Source: Polaromonas sp.
Lineage (GTDB): Bacteria; Pseudomonadota; Gammaproteobacteria; Burkholderiales; Burkholderiaceae_C
Assembly: GCF_013817205.1 (NCBI RefSeq)
Contig: NZ_JACDDD010000005.1
Coordinates: forward strand, 1 to 64,000
Direction: 5' to 3'
DNA: 64,000 nucleotides
Positions 34,889 through 42,800 of the stretch are shown piece after piece; the first letter of the stretch is position 1, and each line of letters begins with the position of its first letter. A program made the translations under genes and the position numbers. The notes under the pieces were generated by a model. It was given only the letters and a program-made list of their open reading frames with translations. It did not search any database and was not told the origin of the DNA.

Positions 34889-35680
34889 TCACTGGCCGCC
34901 AAACGCAGGTCTGCGCTTTTCGACGAAGGCCCTGGCACCCTCCAGCCCATCGCGTGACATGGCAAGTTCGGCAATCTGACGGGTTTCGCGTTCCATTTGC
35001 GACTCAAGACTGTCATTGAACGACATCATTACCAATTTCTTCGCTCCGCCATAAGCACGGGTGGGACCACTGGCCAACTGGCCAGCGAGTTTATCAATCT
35101 CGTTCTCAAAATCTGCCTGAGCGACCACGCGGTTGATCAAACCCCATTCCAGCGCCTCTGCTGCATCCAGGATCCGCGGTGTCAGGTACAGCTCCATCGT
35201 GCGCCGACGGCCAAGCAAGCGTGGCAGAAACCAGCTGGAGCTGCCGTCAGGGGACAAGCCCACGTTGGCATAGGCGCTGGTAAAAGTCGCATGATCGGCA
35301 GCCACCGCCAGATCACAGGCCGCCGCCAGACTCAAGCCGGCACCCGCAGCCACGCCGTTTATCGCTGCCAACACGGGGGCCTCCATCCATGCGAGCCGCG
35401 AGATCGCCATATGAAAGAGGCCAGTCATTTCCTTGATGAGCAGGTCCACGGTCTCAGCGTTGGTCGCAAAGGAGGCCACATCGCCACCTGCACAAAAAGC
35501 CTTGACCCCACTGCCAGTGATCACCACAGCGCGCACGCGCCGGTCACTGCCGCAACGGTTCACGATGTCGCACAGTTCCTTCATGGCATCGAGATTAAGC
35601 GCGTTGTAGGCGGTGGGCCGCTCAATGGTGATACGGGCCACATGCGCCTGCACGTCAAAGCTGAAATTGCTGTACGCCAT
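34889..35680 (-). CDS. Enoyl-CoA hydratase/isomerase family protein
   Basis: A 263-residue crotonase-fold protein. AFCAGGDVASFATNAE supplies the first oxyanion segment, INGVAAGAGLSLAAACDLAVA the second, and AYANVGLSPDGSSSWFLPRLLG the next helix. In the latter the residue pattern SPDGSSSW is that of PaaG-like isomerases, with Asp rather than the paired Glu of true hydratases. The start at 35680 follows ccggag. It is the first gene of operon II, 75 bp downstream of the 22-bp LiuR-type palindrome. Substrate unknown. Confidence 0.9.
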   Translation of the reverse strand: MAYSNFSFDVQAHVARITIERPTAYNALNLDAMKELCDIVNRCGSDRRVRAVVITGSGVKAFCAGGDVASFATNAETVDLLIKEMTGLFHMAISRLAWMEAPVLAAINGVAAGAGLSLAAACDLAVAADHATFTSAYANVGLSPDGSSSWFLPRLLGRRRTMELYLTPRILDAAEALEWGLINRVVAQADFENEIDKLAGQLASGPTRAYGGAKKLVMMSFNDSLESQMERETRQIAELAMSRDGLEGARAFVEKRRPAFGGQ

Positions 35681-35754
35681 GTTGCTGCTCCGGAAATTTC
35701 TCAAGACCATCTGGCGCCCCCTCTGCGAGTCGCGCCGTACAGCGCGGCATCGAG

Positions 35755-35776
35755 TTGACGTTTACGTAAACGTCAA
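35755..35776. promoter_or_regulatory. LiuR-type operator before operon II
   Basis: A perfect 22-bp palindrome with half-site TTGACGTTTAC and its mirror GTAAACGTCAA. It lies 75 bp before the enoyl-CoA hydratase start and 8 bp beyond the liuR stop. It differs from the palindrome at 36263-36284 at only two positions. Binding by the adjacent MerR-family LiuR is inferred. Confidence 0.85.
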
Positions 35777-35783
35777 TTATGGC

Positions 35784-36203
35784 CTACTTCGCGCTTTTCG
35801 GCGTTTTACCGGCCTTGACCGTTTTGGCCAGCAAGGTGCGGGCCTCCTTCTCATGCAGCTTGACCTCTTCCAGATTGGCCTGCAGGTCGGCCATCTGCTC
35901 CTCTAGCTGCTTTCGGTGCTGGGCCAGCACGGCAAGAAACTTGGTCAGTTGCGGGCCGGTGTCGCGCGGGCTGTCGTAGGTTTCGATAATTTCCCGCGCC
36001 TCGGTCAGGCTCAGGCCCAAACGCTTGGCGCGCAAGGTCAATTTAAGCCGGGTACGGTCGCGCGCGCTGTAGACCCGGCTGCGCCCGCCCGGGCCTTCGC
36101 GCAGCGGCTGCAGCAGGCCCATGTCTTCGTAAAAGCGGATGGCACGCGTCGTCAGGTCGAACTCCCTGGCCAGATCGCTGATGGAATACGTGGTGCTTGC
36201 CAT
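35784..36203 (-). CDS. liuR: MerR-family regulator of branched-chain catabolism
   Basis: A 139-residue MerR-type regulator. YSISDLAREFDLTTRAIRFYEDMGLLQPLREG is the helix-turn-helix, with GGRSRVYSARDRTRLKLTLRAKRLGLSL as the wing. The C-terminus (about 80-125) is a coiled coil (LTKFLAVLAQHRKQLEEQMADLQANLEEVKLHEKEA) and lacks metal-binding Cys. This is the arrangement of LiuR, which responds to leucine-pathway intermediates in proteobacteria. Palindromic sites flank the gene on both sides. The gene is divergent from an MBL-fold hydrolase and upstream of operon II. Confidence 0.92.
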   Translation of the reverse strand: MASTTYSISDLAREFDLTTRAIRFYEDMGLLQPLREGPGGRSRVYSARDRTRLKLTLRAKRLGLSLTEAREIIETYDSPRDTGPQLTKFLAVLAQHRKQLEEQMADLQANLEEVKLHEKEARTLLAKTVKAGKTPKSAK

Positions 36204-36262
36204 GTGTGTGAAACCCGGGTGACAGAGACTGGGACGCCAAATCAGGTGTAATGAGGTTCTAG

Positions 36263-36284
36263 TTTACGTTAACGTAAACGTCAA
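36263..36284. promoter_or_regulatory. LiuR-type operator in the liuR / MBL-hydrolase divergent promoter
   Basis: A 22-bp site with halves TTTACGTTAAC and GTAAACGTCAA. It matches the 35755-35776 site at 20 of 22 positions and contains a perfect 18-bp palindrome at 36262-36279. It lies between the liuR and hydrolase starts, suggesting autoregulation plus control of the hydrolase. Confidence 0.85.
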
Positions 36285-36304
36285 CCGACAGGGGATCTTA
36301 CAAG

Positions 36305-37360
36305 ATGAATGCACAGGAAGCAGAACTTCTCTACCCGCTGGGGGACGCCCTGCCGATGGGCGGAGGCACGCTGGCCGTGGCTCCCGGCGTCAAATGGATA
36401 CGCATGGTGCTGCCGTTTGCGTTGGACCACATCAATCTGTGGCTGCTGGAGGACGACATAGGCGGGCAGCGCGGCTGGACCGTGGTCGACTGTTGCGTCA
36501 GCCGCGACGAAGCCAAGGCGTCATGGGAACAGATTTTCGCCGGCGAGCTGGACGGCCTGCCCATCCTGCGGGTGATCGTCACCCACATGCACCCTGACCA
36601 CATCGGCCTTGCGCACTGGCTGTGTGAGCGCTGGAAGGCCCCGCTGTGGATCAGCGCGACCGACTACAACACGGCCAGCCTCAGCATACGCAGCAGCACC
36701 GGTTTCGGTGGTGAAAACTCGGCGGACTTTTTTGCGTCACACGGTTTGGCCAACCCGGAGCACCTCGCACAAATCCGCGGCCGCAGCAACTACTACCCCG
36801 GGCTGGTTCCGGCCGTACCCCGCAGCTTTCACCGCATGATGGACGGGCAGGTGATCCGCATCGGCGGGCGCGACTGGACCTGCATCAGCGGTTATGGCCA
36901 TGCGCCAGAACACATCGCGCTGTCCTGCCCGGAGGTCAAGCTGCTGATCAGCGGCGACATGGTGCTGCCGCGCATCTCGACCAATGTCAGTGTGTACGAC
37001 GTGGAGCCCGAGTCCAACCCGCTGACACTGTTTCTGCAGTCCATCGACAAGTTTCGCGCGCTGGATACCGACACGCTGGTGCTGCCCTCACACGGCAAAC
37101 CCTTCCGCGGCCTGCACATACGCATCGCGCAGTTGCATGCGCACCACCACGACCGGCTGGCCGAGGTCATGCAAGCCTGCGCCGCCAGCCCCTGTAGCGG
37201 TGCCGACATCCTGCCGGTGATGTTCAAACGCCCGCTGGATTTGCACCAGACCACGTTTGCCATGGGTGAAGCGGTGGCCCACCTCCACACCCTGTGGTTT
37301 GAAGGCCGGCTGCTGCGCCTGCGCGGCAGCGACGGCATCTACCGGTTTTACCCAGCCTGA
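36305..37360 (+). CDS. MBL-fold metallo-hydrolase
   Basis: A 351-residue metallo-beta-lactamase-fold hydrolase. The metal motif HxHxDH appears as VTHMHPDHIGLAHWL near residue 96. Later ligands are in ISGYGHAPEHIAL and LISGDMVLPRI, then VLPSHGKPFRGLHIRI. The C-terminal helical extension (about 265-350) is common in this clade. It is divergent from liuR across a LiuR-type operator, so it probably belongs to the leucine regulon; a thioesterase-like role is speculation. It overlaps the convergent histidine kinase gene by 13 bp. Confidence 0.9.
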   Translation: MNAQEAELLYPLGDALPMGGGTLAVAPGVKWIRMVLPFALDHINLWLLEDDIGGQRGWTVVDCCVSRDEAKASWEQIFAGELDGLPILRVIVTHMHPDHIGLAHWLCERWKAPLWISATDYNTASLSIRSSTGFGGENSADFFASHGLANPEHLAQIRGRSNYYPGLVPAVPRSFHRMMDGQVIRIGGRDWTCISGYGHAPEHIALSCPEVKLLISGDMVLPRISTNVSVYDVEPESNPLTLFLQSIDKFRALDTDTLVLPSHGKPFRGLHIRIAQLHAHHHDRLAEVMQACAASPCSGADILPVMFKRPLDLHQTTFAMGEAVAHLHTLWFEGRLLRLRGSDGIYRFYPA

Positions 37361-38955
37361 TGGGGCGGCGAGGGTTGCGGCGCTTCGGGGGCCGCACTGT
37401 CCTGTGGCAGCGCCATGAAAAAGCTGGCGCCGCCGCTGTCTGCGGTGGTGGCCCAGACCCTGCCGCCATGGCGCTCGGCCACCCGTTTGACAATCGCCAG
37501 ACCCAGGCCTCCGCCCGGAAAATCGGCAGACGAATGCAGGCGCTGAAAAGCGGTAAACAGTCTGTCGGCATAAGCTGCGTCGAAACCAACGCCGTTGTCG
37601 GCCACCACCAGCACGCTTTCCCGGGGAGCTGCCCCTGGCACCACCGCGACCCGGATCCAGCCCTGCGCCTTGCGGGCGGTGAACTTCCAGGCGTTGTCCA
37701 GCAGGCAGTCCACCGCCGTGAGGAGCAGGTTGCGGTCGCCATACACCGGCAGGGTCTGCGGAATCTCCAGAACCAGGTCGCGCTCCGGTTCGCGCTTGCG
37801 CCAGTCATCAATCAACCGCAGGCACAAGGGCGCCAGGTCCACCGGCGCCGGGCTTAGCGCCATGCCCGGTACATGCGCCAGCATGCGCAGATCATCGATC
37901 AGCTTGGCAAGCTGGCGCGTGCTGGCCCGGATGCGCGACAGGTAGCGCAGGCCCTGTTCGTCGAGTGCGGCCGCATACCGCTCGGCCAGTGTGGCGGCAA
38001 AACCGCTGACCGCATGCAGCGGCGCCTTGAGATCGTCCGACACCGCGTGGATAAAGGTGTCCAGCTCCTGCCGGCTGCGCTGCAGTTCGCAAGCGTGGTA
38101 GGCGAGCCGCTGCTCCAGCGCATCATTGAGGTGCTGGAGCTGACTGTCTGCGAAATGCCGCGCCCCCACGTCCACCACACTGACCAGCACGGCGGGCCGC
38201 TCCAGCCATTGCACGCTGCTGCAAGCCAGCTCCACCAGCACCCGCTCGCCGTTCATCCGGCATTGCGTGCATACCCGCATCTCCTGCTGGAAGGCGCCGG
38301 CGGGCAGGCTGGCCAGCCAAGTCGTCGCTTCACCTTCCGGAAAGAAAGCCTCGACCTGGGGCAGCGCCGCCGGGTCGTCGGCCAGACCGTAGAACACGGC
38401 CGCCATTTTGTTGACTGCAAGCACGGTCCGGGATTCCGCGTCAAACAGCCACATGGCCTGGGTGTTGCCGTCAAACAGGCTCTGGTTGCACAGCTCGCTG
38501 TCCTGCAGCAGCAACAAGGCCTGGCGGGTATCGCTGACGTCGCGCAGGTTGACCACCGCGCCGCCGGCGTGCCGACGCAGGCTGTATTCGGTCCACCGGT
38601 CTTCAAACGAATCATGGACGACAAAAACATGCGCGTCACCGTGACGCATGGCCTGCTCAGATGCACTGCGGTGGCCGTCAGCGAGCTCCTCCGACACGGT
38701 TTCCCAGAACTCCGTGCCTGCCAGACCCTCGCCCGGCGCATGCATCAGCGCGCGCGCCGCGCTGTTGAGTGACACGATGCGCCAGCCGGCATCCAGCACG
38801 ATGATGCCCTGGCTCGCCAGTTCCAGGCCGGCCTGCCAGCCCTCTGTGTCGGCCCCTGCGCTGCCTGCGCCAAGGGTGTCACGCCGGCTCAGTCGCATCC
38901 GTCCAGGCCAGAAGGCTTGCAGCCACGCACGGAACATGGCCAATGGGGATTGCAC
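37348..38955 (-). CDS. PAS-domain histidine kinase with His-to-Asp change at the phospho-acceptor site
   Basis: A 535-residue cytoplasmic kinase-like protein. Two PAS regions (about 45-150 and 160-270) precede a coiled linker and a HisKA-like helix. In it the usual S-H-D-L-R-x-P-L motif reads AVSDDLKAPLHAVSGF: the phospho-acceptor His is Asp (codon GAC). The ATPase part looks intact: DNAWKFT (N box), VVADNGVGFD (G1) and GGGLGLAIVKR (G2). It is therefore probably not an autokinase at the normal site, but could bind ATP, act in heterodimers, or serve as a phosphatase. It follows a response-regulator gene by 39 bp. Confidence 0.88.
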   Translation of the reverse strand: MQSPLAMFRAWLQAFWPGRMRLSRRDTLGAGSAGADTEGWQAGLELASQGIIVLDAGWRIVSLNSAARALMHAPGEGLAGTEFWETVSEELADGHRSASEQAMRHGDAHVFVVHDSFEDRWTEYSLRRHAGGAVVNLRDVSDTRQALLLLQDSELCNQSLFDGNTQAMWLFDAESRTVLAVNKMAAVFYGLADDPAALPQVEAFFPEGEATTWLASLPAGAFQQEMRVCTQCRMNGERVLVELACSSVQWLERPAVLVSVVDVGARHFADSQLQHLNDALEQRLAYHACELQRSRQELDTFIHAVSDDLKAPLHAVSGFAATLAERYAAALDEQGLRYLSRIRASTRQLAKLIDDLRMLAHVPGMALSPAPVDLAPLCLRLIDDWRKREPERDLVLEIPQTLPVYGDRNLLLTAVDCLLDNAWKFTARKAQGWIRVAVVPGAAPRESVLVVADNGVGFDAAYADRLFTAFQRLHSSADFPGGGLGLAIVKRVAERHGGRVWATTADSGGASFFMALPQDSAAPEAPQPSPPHQAG

Positions 38956-38994
38956 GGTAGCCGCTCTTTCCAGGCGCCGTAGTGCGCTGGCGCG

Positions 38995-39636
38995 TCAGCG
39001 CCACTTACGGTTGGCCACCAGCAGGGCGGTCACGTACCCATGGAGCCAGTCAAAGTTGATGGGCTTTTCAAGGTAGTGCGAATTCGGCGGCAAGCCGCCG
39101 CGCTCTGTAATGGCCTCTCTCGGCAGCCCGCTGATCACCAGAATCTGCATGGTCGCCAGGTGCTGGTTGCGCTTGAGTGCGCGCAGCATTTCCATGCCGT
39201 CCACCCCGGGCATGTTCAGGTCGGTGATCAGCAGGTTGGGCCGCATGGTAGCAATGTCCATCAGCGCCTCCAGCGCGGACGGCATGAAACTGCAGTCCAC
39301 CGCCATGTCCCACTCCTCAAACTGGGCCTTGTAGAGTTCGCGCGCATCTTCGTCGTCCTCCACCACCAGCACGCTCAGGCGGCTGCGCGGGTCGGGGTCC
39401 GCAGGTGTCAACTGCGGGCTGTTTTTCTGCAGGTAGGCATTGATGGCCCTGAGCGACAGGCGGCGGTGGCCGCCCAAGGTTTTCCAGGCTTCGATCTCCC
39501 CTTTCTCAACCAGTGACTGCACCGTGGCCACGGACAGGCCCAGCAACTTGGCGGCGTAGGTGGTACCGCAGTAATCGTCACTGGAAAAATCGGTGGAGGT
39601 GATGGCAGTTTCGAAGGGCTGGGGTTCGCGCGGCAT
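38995..39636 (-). CDS. Response regulator with N-terminal excisionase/MerR-like DNA-binding domain
   Basis: A 213-residue protein with reversed domain order. Residues about 20-75 are a helix-turn-helix of the excisionase/MerR type (TTYAAKLLGLSVATVQSLVEKGEIEAWKTLGGHRRLS). Residues about 85-205 are a receiver: VLVVEDDEDARELY gives the acidic pocket, LLITDLNMPGVDG the phosphorylatable Asp, VISG the Thr/Ser position, and LEKPIN the Lys. Most response regulators carry the receiver first. It lies between two histidine-kinase genes on the same strand and is probably the output of one of them. Confidence 0.88.
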   Translation of the reverse strand: MPREPQPFETAITSTDFSSDDYCGTTYAAKLLGLSVATVQSLVEKGEIEAWKTLGGHRRLSLRAINAYLQKNSPQLTPADPDPRSRLSVLVVEDDEDARELYKAQFEEWDMAVDCSFMPSALEALMDIATMRPNLLITDLNMPGVDGMEMLRALKRNQHLATMQILVISGLPREAITERGGLPPNSHYLEKPINFDWLHGYVTALLVANRKWR

Positions 39637-39756
39637 GGGGATGATCCAAAAAGGAAATAAATTGCAATTTAATAGATTTATTGAATTTAATCAACGCAGA
39701 TGACATTCCATCAATTTGACATTTCATCCGGCTCCAGCCCGCGACTGATGATGAAA

Positions 39757-39807
39757 CAAGCCGTCAGCCCTGGTACAGCAAGCGCAAGATGCTATTAAAA
39801 TTATAGC
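39757..39807 (-). repeat. Repeat family A copy 7
   Basis: On the minus strand GCTATAATTTTAATAGCAT, then CTTGCGCTTGCTGTACC, then AGGGCTGACGGCTTG. It lies in the 206-bp interval between the 3' end of the large sensor kinase gene and the response-regulator start; the rest of that interval is AT-rich and may hold the regulator promoter. Confidence 0.78.
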
Positions 39808-39842
39808 GCTGCTGGGCAACCGGGGCGGCGCACTGCAACGCC

Positions 39843-42800
39843 TCAGGTCGATGGCACGCCCGGCAGGGTGAAAAAGAAGGTCGCACCTTTGTCCGGCTCG
39901 GACTCGGCCCACACCTTGCCGTTGTGGCGGCCAATCGCGCGGCTCACTGTCGCCAAGCCCACGCCAGTTCCCGGGAACTCGCTGACTGCATGCAGGCGCT
40001 GGAAGGTGTTGAACAGTTTGTCGGCGTAGGCCATGTCAAAGCCGGCACCGTTGTCCTGCACAAAAAACGCCGTCGCGCCGCCTTCGACCTTGGTCTGCCC
40101 CACATGGATGAAGGCGCGCGGTCGCTGCGACGTGAACTTCCAGGCATTGCCAATCAGGTTTTCCATCACAACGCGCACCAGCCGCCCGTCGCCCTGCACC
40201 TGCAGCCCGTTTTCAATATCGATGTCTGCCATACGCGAGGGGTCACGACCTTGGCATTCCTCGACAATCTCGTGTGCAATCGCACTGAGGTCCACGGCTT
40301 CGTTGCGCATTTGCATCCGAGAGACCTGCGCCAGCGACAGCAGGTCCTCGATCAGGCGCCCCATTTGCGCCACGCCCGCCTGGATGCGAGACAGGTAATG
40401 CTGAATCTTGTCGCTGGACTGGTCCGGGGCGAGCTGTTTGGCCAGCAAGCGGCTGAAGCCGTCCACCGTGTTCAGCGGCGAGCGCAGGTCATGCGATACC
40501 GAATAGGAAAAGGCCTCCAGTTCCTGGTTGGACAGCCGCAGAGCCGCCTCGATGGCCTTGATCTCGGTGACGTCCGCGTCAATGCCCACCCAGAACAGCA
40601 CCTGCCCGGCTTCATCAAGCACCGGCGACGCGCGGTAGGACATGACATGGTAGGTGCCGTCGCTGGCGAGCATGCGGCGCATGCCGGTATAAGGCGATTG
40701 TGTGTCGCGCGCATGCTGCCAGTTGGCCAGCATGTCGGGCAGGTCGTCCGGGTGCACGGCACCCAGCCATTTGTGCCCCATCCAGTCGGCCGGCGTGCCG
40801 CCCATCAGCTCGTACCACTTGCGGTTGGCATAGGTGACACGGCCCCCGGGTTCGGCGTTCCAGATGACCTGCGGCGCCTGTTCAGCCAGGGTGCGAAACA
40901 GGGCTTCCTGGCGCTCCAGCGCGGCCGTGCGTTCAACGACCTTTTCCTCCAGCCCAAGGTTGAGCTGGTGCACCTGCTCAAACAGCCTGGCGTTGTCAAT
41001 GGCGATGGATGCGAGCTGCGCTAGCTCGACCGCCACATACTGGTCCTGCAAGCTGAACTCACCCTCGTATTTTTCGGTCAGTTGCAGCAGCCCGACATTC
41101 TCGCCATGGCGCCCTGTCAGGGGCACGGCCAGCCAGCCACGCATGGGCGGCGGGCCTATGCGGTCGGCCGGGACAGGCTGCCAGCCCGGCTGCGCTTCCA
41201 GCTCGGCCTGCGTCAGCCGCTTCGGACTGTTGGTCCGGCAAACCGCCTGCGAGATGCCGCAGCCATGCGTCTGCCGCACAAAGTCCCGGCAGTTGGCGTA
41301 ATGGTTGGAGAAAGACATGGCATTGATCGCTGCCACGGACCCGTCGCTGGCGGTCAGGCTGACCACCGCCTGGTGCGCCCCCACAACAGCGCGCGTCTGG
41401 TCCACCGTTTCCTGCAGGGTGGCTTCCAGTGTGCGGTGGCTGGTGATGGCCTGGGCCGCGTCGGCGGCGCGCTGCAGGGTGAACAGGTAGGCCTGCAGCT
41501 CGTTTTCCGCCTTGGCTTGGGCGGAAACATTGACTGCCACCACAAAACGCGCAGACTTGTCCAGATACGTGATGCCGCGCGACAGGGTCTCCACCGGAAA
41601 CTGCCGCCCCTGGCTGTCCACATGCTGCCAGCGGTACATCTTGCCGGATGTGCTTTTCTCGACGTGCTGCTGCAGCTGGATACGCTCCACCGGTGCGAGG
41701 ATGTCGGACACCGTCAGCCCAAGAAACTGGTCACGGGTGTAGCCATAGTTATCGAGGGCAATCTGATTGACCGCCAGAAAACCCAGCGTTCCGATATCGA
41801 CAATCCACATCGGCACGGGCGCGGAATCAAACAACGCCGCATAACGCTGCTCGCTCTCAATCAGGTCCTGCTCGGCGCGTTTGCGCGTTGTGATATCACG
41901 CTCCACAGACACGATGTGAGTGAATAAGCCCTTGTCGTCAGCGATCGGGACCATGTCCAGCTCAAGCCATAACGGTTCGCCCGACTTGGAGTAGTTGATC
42001 AGCTCCGCGCGCACCGGCTGCCACTGCCGCAGTGCGGCGCCGATACGATCGAGTTCAGGGCGTTGTGTCAGCGGCCCCTGTAAAAAGCGCGGGGACTTTC
42101 CAAGCACCTCTTCACGGCTGTAGCCAGTTCTGCGCTCGAAAGCGTCATTGACAAACACGATACGCGGACCGGGCTCGTCCTGCGGCTCGGCTTCGGTGAT
42201 AAGAACGATGTCGTTCAAGCGCGAGACTGCCGCCTCCAGCAGCTTGAGCTGCGCCTGGGCGGCCTGCTGCTCGGTGACGTCCTGAAGAGCCCCCACCAGC
42301 CTGACGGTTTTCCCGTCCTTCTGGATGGCCTTCCCCTGCAGCCGCACCTGAATGCGTCGGCCTTTGGAAGTCACAAATGGCAAGATCACGTCCCAGGACT
42401 GGCCTTTCTCGATGCCTGCCATGATGGCGGCCCGCACGACAGGCTGGGCCTCCGGGGCGTAAAAACCGATCGCCTGCTCCAGTGGAGTGGATCGCCCCCT
42501 GAAGTCGCCCTCGTGAATCTGGTAAACCTCGTCCGAGCAGATCAGCACCATGCGGTCCAGCAACAGCTCCCATCCACCGATCTTGGCCATTTCTCCGGTG
42601 CGGTTGAGTAGCTCGGTATTGCGCGCGACCGTCTGTTCAGCCCGCTTGCGATCGGTTATTTCCTGAATCACACCCGAGCGCCGCGCCCTGCCACCCGCAT
42701 CGGCTGTGTCGTGCACCCTGCCAAAAAAGTGCATCCACCGCACTTCGCCCTTTGCGGTAATCACTCGCATCTCCGTGTCTATCGGCAGGCCACCCTGAAG

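Noticed and set aside
39724-39756. A possible second family A tail (gctccagcccgcg) before copy 7
   Set aside because: Only the ctccagccc core matches; could be a fragment but cannot be supported.
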